Below are positions 16,928 to 23,346 of a DNA stretch of 28,364 nucleotides, in pieces. The notes under the pieces are model-generated. The model worked only from the letters and a program-made list of their open reading frames with translations, was not told where the DNA came from and did no database searches. The stretch lies in contig JACCSZ010000133.1 of NCBI GenBank assembly GCA_013812695.1, forward strand, positions 1 through 28,364, given 5' to 3'. Within the stretch, counting starts at the first letter, position 1; each line of letters begins with the position of its first letter. The stretch is from Gemmatimonadales bacterium (GTDB taxonomy: Bacteria; Gemmatimonadota; Gemmatimonadetes; Gemmatimonadales; GWC2-71-9). The position numbers were made by a program, and so were the translations under genes.

Positions 16928-16956
16928 TTTTCGGGCCGGGGTTCCCGCCTTATACT
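16928..16956 (+). promoter_or_regulatory. Candidate promoter of the GAF-ligA-V4R run
   Basis: TATACT at 16951-16956 is a good -10 match, with a weak TTTTCG 17 bases upstream. Transcription would begin near 16963, about 48 bases before the GAF start at 17011. A perfect TTGACA at 16897-16902 is too far upstream for this -10 and has no good partner of its own. Confidence 0.45.
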
Positions 16957-17010
16957 GGTGCAGGCGGCCCCCTTCGGTGCATGTCGCCGGCCCCTTCACC
17001 AGGACGCATC

Positions 17011-17784
17011 ATGACTTCGGCTGCCATGGCGATCGACGACGTTGAACGGCTTCAGACCCGGCTCACCGCGCTGGAGCAAGAGCGCAAGCACCTGCTGGCG
17101 GTCATCGAGATCCTGCAGGATATCGGCGGCTCGCTGCACTTTGCCGAGGTCGTCCAGTCGGTCGCCCTGCGGCTCGGCGAGACCTTCGGGCTCGACCGCT
17201 GCTCGATCTTCCTGGCCGAGCGCGGGGGCGACAAGGTTCGCCTGGTCGCGAGCTACGAGGATCCCGGCATCCGGAATTACGTCGTCGATCTCGATCGCTA
17301 TCCGGAGCTGAGGCGGGCGCTGCAGACCGGCGAGACCGTGTTCATCGCCGACGCGGCCACCGACCCGTCGCTCGGTCCGGCGCGCTGGGCGCTGGCGGCG
17401 CGGAAGGTCAAGACGATCACGGTCATTCCGATTTCGTGGCGCGGCGGCGCCATCGGCGCGATTTTCCTGCGCACCTTCCGCGACGGGCCGAGCTTCTCCG
17501 CGGCCGATCTGCAGTTCTGCCAGGTGGTGGCCAACCTCACCGCGAAGGCGCTCCGGAACGCCCACCGCTTCGAGCGCCTGCGCAAGCGCAAAGGCGAGGA
17601 CGAGGACGCCCGCCGCCGCGCTCAGGAGCAGGCCGCCCTCATCGGCTTCATGCGCCGGCTGCTGGACGACTATCCGCGTCCGTCGGCCGACGAGCCGGGC
17701 CTCGGCGAAGGGATCTCGCCGGAGATCGAGCGCCTGGTCGGGGTGGCGCAGGCGGTGCTCAACCAGGAGTCCACCGCGCGGTGA
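17011..17784 (+). CDS. GAF-domain sensor protein
   Basis: From ATG 17011, preceded by AGGA at suitable spacing, the protein has 257 residues; an upstream ATG at 16981 is less likely. Residues 8-35 form a short coiled helix (VERLQTRLTALEQERKHLLAVIEIL). A GAF domain follows (about 40-190), with LGETFGLDRCSIFLAE, a TGETVFIADAATDPS segment and ITVIPISWRGGAIGAIFL. The C-terminal 60 residues are charged helices with no HTH, kinase, GGDEF or phosphatase domain. It is therefore a stand-alone sensor or adaptor whose ligand is unknown. Its TGA overlaps the ligA GTG by three bases (GTGA), so the two are translationally coupled. Confidence 0.88.
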   Translation: MTSAAMAIDDVERLQTRLTALEQERKHLLAVIEILQDIGGSLHFAEVVQSVALRLGETFGLDRCSIFLAERGGDKVRLVASYEDPGIRNYVVDLDRYPELRRALQTGETVFIADAATDPSLGPARWALAARKVKTITVIPISWRGGAIGAIFLRTFRDGPSFSAADLQFCQVVANLTAKALRNAHRFERLRKRKGEDEDARRRAQEQAALIGFMRRLLDDYPRPSADEPGLGEGISPEIERLVGVAQAVLNQESTAR

Positions 17785-19796
17785 CCGGCGGCGCAGCCCG
17801 GCAGGCCGCACGGCTGCGCGAGCAGATCGACCGCGCCAATCACGCGTACTACGTGCTCGACGCGCCGGATATCTCCGACGCCGAGTACGATCGGCTCTTC
17901 CGCGAGCTCCAGCAGCTCGAGGCCGACCGCCCCGAACTCCAGTCCCCCGACAGTCCAACCCGGCGCGTCGGCGCGCCGGTTGCCAGCGCCCTCGCCAAGG
18001 TCACCCACCGCCGCCCGATGCTGTCCCTGGGCAACGCCTTCACGCCCGAAGAGCTCGCTGCCTGGGAAGATCGGAACGCCCGCATCCTCCCGGAGATCCG
18101 CACCGCCGGATACACCACCGAGATCAAGATCGACGGCGCGGCGGTCAGCCTCACGTACGAGGCCGGACGGCTCACGGGCGGGGCCACGCGCGGCAACGGC
18201 GTCATCGGCGAGAGCATCACGGCCAACCTGCGCACCATCGCCGACGTCCCGCTCGCGCTCAAGGGCCGCGGGTGGCCCGCGGTCATGGAGGTCCGCGGCG
18301 AGGTGTACCTCCCGTATGCCGGCTTCACCCGCGTCAACCAGGAGCGCGAGCGCGCCGGAGAGCCGCTGTTCGCCAACCCACGGAACGCGGCGGCCGGGGC
18401 CCTCCGCCAGCTCGACGCCAACATCACCCGGCGCCGACGGCTCCGCATGTTCGCCTTCATGGTGGAGCCGGTCGAGGGCGGCCTCGAGGCGCGGACCCAC
18501 TTCGCGGTGCTCGACCTGCTGGCCGCCTGGGGCTTTCAGGTCGAGTCACAGCGCCAGCGCTTCGAGACCATGGCGGAGGTGCAGGGTGCCATCGCCGGCT
18601 ACGAGGACTCGATTCCCCGGCTGCCATTCCAGGCCGACGGCGTCGTGATCAAGGTGGACCGGCTCGACCTGCACGGCGAGCTCGGCGTGGTGGGGGGCCG
18701 CGAGCCGCGCTGGGCGATCGCCCGGAAATTCGCGCCGGAAGTGGCGATCACGCGGCTCGAGCAGATTCGCATCAACGTGGGACGGACCGGCGCGCTCAAT
18801 CCGTACGCGGTGCTCGCGCCGGTCGAGATCTCCGGTGTGACGGTCAGCGCCGCGACACTGCACAACGAAGATCTGATCGCCGAGAAGGACATTCGCGAGG
18901 GCGACCAGGTCGAGGTGATCCGCGCCGGCGAGGTAATCCCGCAGGTCGTGCGTCCGTTGCCCGACCGGCGCACCGGGACCGAGCGCGAGTTCCGCATGCC
19001 GGATCGCTGCCCCGCGTGCGACACGCCGGTCGAGCGCCCCGCGGACGAAGCGATGCGCTACTGTCCCAATGCGTCCTGCCCCGGCCGCGTGCTCGAGGGC
19101 ATCTTCCACTACGGCTCGCGGGACGCGATGGACGTCCGGGGCCTGGGCTACGAGCGGGTGCGCCAGCTCCTCGACCGAAGCCTCATCCGGAACGTGGCGG
19201 ACCTGTACGATCTCACCGCCGCACAACTGGTCGAGCTCGAGCGGTTCGGCGAGCAGTCCGCGAACCAGCTCGTCGCCGCCATCGCCGCGTCGAAGGCGCG
19301 CCCGCTGTCCTCGCTGCTCTTCGGCCTGGGCATCCGGCACGTCGGCAAGACCGTGGCCCAGGTGCTGGCGCGCCGCTTCGGCACACTCCCGGCGCTGGCG
19401 CGGGCGACGGAGGCGGAGATCAACGAAGTGCCGGGCGTGGGCGGGGCCATCGCCGAGGCCGTGGAGGCGTTCTTCGCGGAGCCCCGAAACGTCGAGCTCG
19501 TCGACCGCTTGCGGCGGGCTGGCCTGACGCTCAGCGAGCCCGGCGCGACGGTAGCCGGCGGCCCGCTCGCGGGAAAGACGTACGTGCTGACCGGCACCCT
19601 GCCGACGCTCTCCCGCGGACAGGCCGCCGAGTTGATCGAGGCCGCGAGCGGACGGGTCGCCGGCAGCGTGAGCCGGAAAACCGACGCCGTGGTCGCGGGC
19701 GCGGACGCGGGCGGCAAGCTCGAGAAGGCGCGTGCGCTGGGTGTCGACATCATCGATGAGGACGAACTCTTGCGTCGCGTCGGCCGCTCGGCCTAA
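17781..19796 (+). CDS. ligA: NAD-dependent DNA ligase LigA
   Basis: LigA seals nicks in Okazaki fragments and repair patches using NAD. From the GTG at 17781 it has 671 residues, normal for the family. Domains in order: Ia with HAYYVLDAPDISDAEYD (21-37), the adenylation domain with nucleophile Lys116 in EIKIDGAAVSL, an RGNG motif at 137-140 where most ligases have RGDG, the OB fold, a four-cysteine zinc finger (CPAC...YCPNASC), helix-hairpin-helix repeats (FGLGIRHVGKTVAQVL), and a C-terminal BRCT domain starting at LAGKTYVLTGTL. The upstream open frame belongs to the GAF gene's other frame. Coupling to a GAF sensor and a V4R protein is not the usual context. Confidence 0.97.
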   Translation: MTGGAARQAARLREQIDRANHAYYVLDAPDISDAEYDRLFRELQQLEADRPELQSPDSPTRRVGAPVASALAKVTHRRPMLSLGNAFTPEELAAWEDRNARILPEIRTAGYTTEIKIDGAAVSLTYEAGRLTGGATRGNGVIGESITANLRTIADVPLALKGRGWPAVMEVRGEVYLPYAGFTRVNQERERAGEPLFANPRNAAAGALRQLDANITRRRRLRMFAFMVEPVEGGLEARTHFAVLDLLAAWGFQVESQRQRFETMAEVQGAIAGYEDSIPRLPFQADGVVIKVDRLDLHGELGVVGGREPRWAIARKFAPEVAITRLEQIRINVGRTGALNPYAVLAPVEISGVTVSAATLHNEDLIAEKDIREGDQVEVIRAGEVIPQVVRPLPDRRTGTEREFRMPDRCPACDTPVERPADEAMRYCPNASCPGRVLEGIFHYGSRDAMDVRGLGYERVRQLLDRSLIRNVADLYDLTAAQLVELERFGEQSANQLVAAIAASKARPLSSLLFGLGIRHVGKTVAQVLARRFGTLPALARATEAEINEVPGVGGAIAEAVEAFFAEPRNVELVDRLRRAGLTLSEPGATVAGGPLAGKTYVLTGTLPTLSRGQAAELIEAASGRVAGSVSRKTDAVVAGADAGGKLEKARALGVDIIDEDELLRRVGRSA

Positions 19797-19804
19797 CTTC
19801 GAGC

Positions 19805-20377
19805 ATGCACCCCACATCGTCGCATCGATCCGGGCTCCGGCTCGGGCGCAGGGTCATCCACCAGCTTCGGGTCGCGCTCGAGCGCGATACCGGCCCGCAG
19901 GCCGCGAGCTATCTGCAGGAGGCGGGATTCGCCGGCGGCGAAGAGCTCTACGCCGAGTTCGCGGAGTGGCTGCTGGCGACGCGCGGCGTCGAGCGCCCCT
20001 TCGACCTCGATGCGCAGTTCCTGAGCGAAGTGCTGTCGGAGTTCTTCGCGGAGCTCGGATGGGGCCGGCTCGCGGCCGAATCGTTGGGGGGGTCGGTGCT
20101 GGCGCTCGACTCGAGCGAGTGGGCCGAGGCCGCCGACGAAGGCCGCGGTGAGTTTCCCTCCTGCCACCTCAGCTGCGGACTGCTGGCCGATTTCTTCGGG
20201 CGGCTCTCGGACGGTCTGGTCGCGGTGATGGAAGTCGAATGCCGCTCGCGGGGCGATGCCCGTTGCCGGTTCCTGGCGGGCGCGCCCGAGACGCTGACGA
20301 CCCTGTACGAGCGGATGGCTCAGGGCTCGAGCTACGCCGACGCCCTCGGCCTCAATTCGAGCTCTTCAGCAGCGTAA
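19805..20377 (+). CDS. V4R-domain protein
   Basis: The protein has 190 residues. Its C-terminal half carries a V4R (4-vinyl-reductase type) domain, marked by CHLSCGLLADFFGRLSDG and VAVMEVECRSRGDARCRFLAG (about 118-160). This small-molecule-binding fold is used as the sensor of XylR/DmpR-type regulators and by bacteriochlorophyll-related proteins. The N-terminal 100 residues are helical and not recognised. There is no DNA-binding or catalytic domain, so it is a stand-alone binding or sensor protein, or possibly an adaptor. It begins 8 bases after ligA stops. Its last 26 bases overlap the 3' end of the convergent DUF4097 gene. The ligand is unknown. Confidence 0.85.
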   Translation: MHPTSSHRSGLRLGRRVIHQLRVALERDTGPQAASYLQEAGFAGGEELYAEFAEWLLATRGVERPFDLDAQFLSEVLSEFFAELGWGRLAAESLGGSVLALDSSEWAEAADEGRGEFPSCHLSCGLLADFFGRLSDGLVAVMEVECRSRGDARCRFLAGAPETLTTLYERMAQGSSYADALGLNSSSSAA

Positions 20378-21419
20378 TCCGGCCGGAGCCGGTCTCGATT
20401 TCGATCGTGCCCTTCCCGTCACCGATCGTCCCCACCACGTGATCCCGGCTGCGCCGGGTGACCCGCAGCGCAAAATCCGTGTCGATGTTGCCGCTGGACG
20501 TCTCGATCGCCACCGTCGCGCCCAGCGCCGCCGGCGCGCGGATAGCCACGTCGCCCGATCCGGTCTCGGCGTGCAGCGCACTGACGTCCCGCCGAAGCTC
20601 GGCGGAGATCCCGCCGCTGCCGGTCTCGAGCGACAGCCGGGGCGCGGTGATGCCGGTCAGCCGAATCTCGCCCGAGCCGGTCTCGATCGACAGCTCCTCG
20701 CTTTCGAGGTCGGTACCGGTGACGTCACCCGACCCGGTGTCGATCGACAGCGACGCGCCGCGGTAGCGCGAGACGTCCACCGTGCCCGAGCCGGTGTCCA
20801 CGTCGAGCTCGCCCTCGACCTGCGTCACCCGCACCGTGCCCGAGCCGACGTCCACCGACAGGCGGCCCTTCACGCCCGTAGCGGTGACCGGCGCATCGTG
20901 CGCGTCCACGCTGAGATCGCCGTCCACGTTGGTCACGGCCACGGACCCGACCGCGAGGTAGACCGCCACCCGCCGGCCGCGCGGCACCTGCACGAGCAGA
21001 TCGGCCCGTGCATCGACGCCGCCGCCGCTCGAGATTCGCACGCGGCGGCCCTCCTCCCGGCTCTCCTCGCCGCGATCGTCGCCCCCGTCGCCGAAGGTGC
21101 CGTCCTCGCGGACCGGAAGCTGGGTCGAGCTGTTGCCGGCGCCGCTGCGCCAACGGATGCGGTTGCCGGGGTAGATGACCCGGAGCGTCGAGCGGCCCTC
21201 GATCTCGCCTTGCGCGATGCGCAGTCGCGACGCGTCGCCCCCGGCACGCGTCACCTGCACGAGGACGCCGGTTCCCTCGACCGGCTCGACCCTGACGGCG
21301 CCCACGAGGTTGTAGATCGCGACCGGGTCGTCGGCGAGGGTGTAGCGCGCGGGCTGCTGGGCGAAGAGGGCGGCGGGAAGGACGGCCGTCAAGCCAATCG
21401 TGATCGGGAACCGCGGCAT
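20352..21419 (-). CDS. Secreted DUF4097-type beta-repeat protein
   Basis: This 355-residue protein has a Sec signal peptide (MPRFPITIGLTAVLPAALFAQ) and, from about residue 165 on, eight copies of a short unit around D/E-T/V-G-S-G followed by a beta strand. Most repeat every 19 residues, the hallmark of DUF4097 proteins, which form a right-handed beta-solenoid. The region before it (about 25-160) is less regular and has an acidic, Gly-rich insert near 110-125. These proteins are extracytoplasmic, but no molecular role is agreed. Start ATG 21419 is preceded by GGAG inside a hairpin. The gene follows the phosphoribosyltransferase gene by 71 bases and overlaps the V4R gene tail-to-tail. Confidence 0.9.
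   Translation of the reverse strand: MPRFPITIGLTAVLPAALFAQQPARYTLADDPVAIYNLVGAVRVEPVEGTGVLVQVTRAGGDASRLRIAQGEIEGRSTLRVIYPGNRIRWRSGAGNSSTQLPVREDGTFGDGGDDRGEESREEGRRVRISSGGGVDARADLLVQVPRGRRVAVYLAVGSVAVTNVDGDLSVDAHDAPVTATGVKGRLSVDVGSGTVRVTQVEGELDVDTGSGTVDVSRYRGASLSIDTGSGDVTGTDLESEELSIETGSGEIRLTGITAPRLSLETGSGGISAELRRDVSALHAETGSGDVAIRAPAALGATVAIETSSGNIDTDFALRVTRRSRDHVVGTIGDGKGTIEIETGSGRITLLKSSN
20386..20862 (-). repeat. 57-base tandem repeats in the DUF4097 gene
   Basis: A GAGCCGGTCTCGATCGACAG-like unit (plus-strand reading) recurs at about 20557, 20617, 20674, 20731, 20788 and 20842, mostly 57 bases apart, with a related copy at 20386. It encodes the D/E-T-G-S-G turns. Units differ enough to show age, and spacing varies by one codon, so the array is not a recent expansion. 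Confidence 0.85.
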
Positions 21420-21423
21420 CGGG

Positions 21424-21446
21424 GGGCTCCGGTAGGAGGGGAGCCC
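21424..21446 (-). promoter_or_regulatory. Hairpin enclosing the ribosome site of the DUF4097 gene
   Basis: On the minus-strand RNA, GGGCTCC and GGAGCCC (seven-base arms, nine-base loop) pair just upstream of ATG 21419. The GGAG that serves as ribosome site, 7 bases from the ATG, lies within the 3' arm. It could limit translation or stop transcription coming from the phosphoribosyltransferase gene. No U tract follows. Confidence 0.5.
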
Positions 21447-21490
21447 TCTTGGATGGGCGGGACGCCGCCAGGGTTGCAGCGGGCGCGGCG

Positions 21491-21994
21491 TTACAGCCGC
21501 GCGGCGTACTCTGGACGCACTACCAGTTCGCCGTTCTGTACGATCTCGCGGTCCCAGGGCAGCACGATGAAGTTCTCGGTCTCGAACGCATGGTAGTCGG
21601 GACCGTACTCGCCGGTCTTGAACGAGACGGCCGTACGCACCTCGGCAGGCTGCAGCGCGCGAACCTCGCTCAGCGCGAGCTTCATGGTGCTGCCGGTGTC
21701 GCAGGTCTCGTCCACCAGCAGCACCCGCCGGCCGCGAATCGTGGCCGGCGGGCCCGAGACCAGGACCGGTGCCGCGCCTTCCGCGCGCCGGGTCACCGTC
21801 ATCGAAGCGAATTCGCTCTGAAGGATCGAGGCCACCACGACGCCGGGAATGACCCCCGCCTTGGCCACGCCGAGGACGATCTCGGGCTGATAGTCGCGGG
21901 CGACGCGCAGCGCCAGCGCGCGGCAGAGCTCGCCGAAGAACGGCCAGTCGACCTCGAGCACTCCGCGCGGACCAGCGGGCATGGTACGACGCAT
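21491..21994 (-). CDS. Phosphoribosyltransferase-family protein
   Basis: A 167-residue type I phosphoribosyltransferase fold. The PRPP-binding motif VLLVDETCDTGST lies at 91-103, preceded by the strand-loop IVLGVAKAGVIPGVVVASIL (39-58), which forms the pyrophosphate-loop region. Start ATG 21994 has GGAGG five bases upstream, which rules out the longer frame from 22069. Purine salvage enzymes (Hpt, Gpt, xanthine type) and orphan members share these motifs. The nucleobase hood, which would tell them apart, is not diagnostic here: after PAEVRTAVSFKTGEYGPDYHAF the sequence ends without a clear purine-binding pattern I can name. It is divergent from the TPR gene at 22170. Confidence 0.85.
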   Translation of the reverse strand: MRRTMPAGPRGVLEVDWPFFGELCRALALRVARDYQPEIVLGVAKAGVIPGVVVASILQSEFASMTVTRRAEGAAPVLVSGPPATIRGRRVLLVDETCDTGSTMKLALSEVRALQPAEVRTAVSFKTGEYGPDYHAFETENFIVLPWDREIVQNGELVVRPEYAARL

Positions 21995-22084
21995 CACTGC
22001 CTCCAATCGAGTCTTCCCCAAGCTACGCCTGTACGGCCGCGCCAGCAACCAATCTTCTCGCTGCACCAATCAAAACGGCGCGCG

Positions 22085-22113
22085 TTGCGGGGCGTTCCGT
22101 CGAGAGGTATCTT
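22085..22113 (+). promoter_or_regulatory. Candidate promoter for the TPR / Ig-lipoprotein pair
   Basis: TTGCGG (22085-22090), a 17-base spacer and TATCTT (22108-22113) form a moderate sigma70-like match. Transcription would start near 22120, 50 bases before the ATG at 22170. It lies in the divergent gap shared with the phosphoribosyltransferase gene. Confidence 0.4.
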
Positions 22114-22169
22114 TTCGAAGCTCAAAACGTTGTCCCCGTTCGACTTTGCTCGGAGAGTCCCCCTCCACC

Positions 22170-22613
22170 ATGAGCTTCTGGAACCGCCTGCTCGGCAAGG
22201 AGCCTCGCGAGGCGCTGAACCCACAGCGTCTTGACTATCTCAACGAAGGGCTGGCGCTCGAGCGTCAGGGGGACTTCGAGGCCGCGCTGACGTCGTATCG
22301 CCTGGCCTTTCGGGACAATCCCACGGATTCCCGCATCCTGCTGAACATGGCGATCGCCTTCACCAAGACCGGCCAGCCTGAAGAGGCCATTCGGCACTAC
22401 AAGCGCGCCCTCGAGCTCGACGATACGCTCGGCGGCGCGCACTATGGCGTCGCCTTCCTGCTGCTCAAGCGGGGAGAGGTGCAGCCAGCCGCCGAACATC
22501 TGCGCGCCTTCCTGGCCCGGCCGCCCAAGGGAGCCGACGCGGAGCGCTGGGTCCGCCATGCGGAGAGCGCCTTGCGCGACATCGCCGGCAGCCCCGCCCC
22601 GGAGACGACGTGA
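22170..22613 (+). CDS. Small TPR-repeat protein
   Basis: A 147-residue protein with three TPR-like helical pairs: YLNEGLALERQGDFEAALTSYRLAF, ILLNMAIAFTKTGQPEEAIRHYKRALEL, and the next pair through HYGVAFLLLKRGEVQPAAEHLRAFL. There is no signal peptide; the N-terminus SFWNRLLGKEPREAL is amphipathic, suggesting a cytoplasmic or membrane-edge protein. TPR proteins act as adaptors, and the partner is unknown. The ATG at 22170 is chosen because the TPR pattern begins soon after; the longer frame from 21981 runs into the divergent promoter region. The TGA overlaps the GTG of the following lipoprotein gene (GTGA). Confidence 0.88.
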   Translation: MSFWNRLLGKEPREALNPQRLDYLNEGLALERQGDFEAALTSYRLAFRDNPTDSRILLNMAIAFTKTGQPEEAIRHYKRALELDDTLGGAHYGVAFLLLKRGEVQPAAEHLRAFLARPPKGADAERWVRHAESALRDIAGSPAPETT

Positions 22614-23302
22614 ACGGTCGGTGGAGCCTCGCGCTCGTCGGAGCCGCGATCGGCTGCAGCGGACTCACGGAAGCCGAAGGGGGCGTCGTCGGAATCGAGA
22701 CCGGCGTTCCAGGCCCCGACACCGTCGAAGTGGGCGAGTCCATTCAGCTCTCCGCCCGTCCGCTCGACAAGAACGGCAACACCGCCACGGTGCCGGTGAC
22801 ATGGCTCTCGGCCGATGCCGCCGCCAGCATCGACGCGTCGACGGGCGTCCTCACGGGCGTGACGCCGGGAACCGCGCGCGTGCAGGCCACCGTCGGCGCG
22901 CTGGGCTCCGAGCTCATCGCGTTCGCCGTGGTGGCGCCGGCCGACACCCTCGTCCTTCCCGGCGATTCGAGCTTCACCGTCGCGCGCGACCTGCCCGTGT
23001 TGCCCGACCTCGTGGCGCGGCTCGACAGCCGAAATCCCGCGGGCCCGGCGATTGGCCGCGGCGTCATTTACGCGATCACGTCGCCCGACCCGGCCGCGGC
23101 CCCGCCGGTCGTCCTGCTCACCGGTAGCGTCAGCTCCGATACCGTGGTTACCGGGAGCGACGGCACGGCGGTCGCCAGGCTGATCGTGCTCCCCGGCGCC
23201 ACGGCCCCCGACAGCGTCGTCGTCCAGGTGCGGGCGGAGCGCACCCGCGGCGCGGTCGTGCCCGGGTCCGATGCACGCTTCGTCGTCCGGTTCCAGCCGT
23301 AG
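22610..23302 (+). CDS. Lipoprotein with Big2-type Ig-like domain
   Basis: A 230-residue lipoprotein whose signal peptide ends in LVGAAIGC, with Cys16 lipidated. Residues 35-105 form a bacterial Ig-like (Big2) domain with VEVGESIQLSARPLDKNGN, VTWLSADAAASIDASTGVLTGVTPGTARVQATV, the common form in surface and adhesion proteins. A second beta-rich unit covers about 115-230 and contains several Ser-Asp-Thr-Val strands. It starts with GTG overlapping the TPR stop, so the cytoplasmic TPR protein and this exported lipoprotein are made together. The role is unknown; a cell-surface or cell-wall binding part is plausible. Its TAG overlaps an AGGAGG sequence for the next gene. Confidence 0.88.
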   Translation: MNGRWSLALVGAAIGCSGLTEAEGGVVGIETGVPGPDTVEVGESIQLSARPLDKNGNTATVPVTWLSADAAASIDASTGVLTGVTPGTARVQATVGALGSELIAFAVVAPADTLVLPGDSSFTVARDLPVLPDLVARLDSRNPAGPAIGRGVIYAITSPDPAAAPPVVLLTGSVSSDTVVTGSDGTAVARLIVLPGATAPDSVVVQVRAERTRGAVVPGSDARFVVRFQP

Positions 23303-23306
23303 GAGG
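23301..23306 (+). promoter_or_regulatory. Strong ribosome site for the acyl-CoA ligase, facing a non-standard start
   Basis: AGGAGG overlaps the stop of the Ig-like lipoprotein gene. The first in-frame codon of the ligase at working distance is ACG (23311, 4 bases on). CTG 23323 and ATG 23347 are 16 and 40 bases away. The frame between encodes PHTLTELYFETM, which fits the usual N-terminus of this family. Confidence 0.6.
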
Positions 23307-23346
23307 TCCCACGCCGCACACGCTGACGGAGCTCTACTTCGAGACC

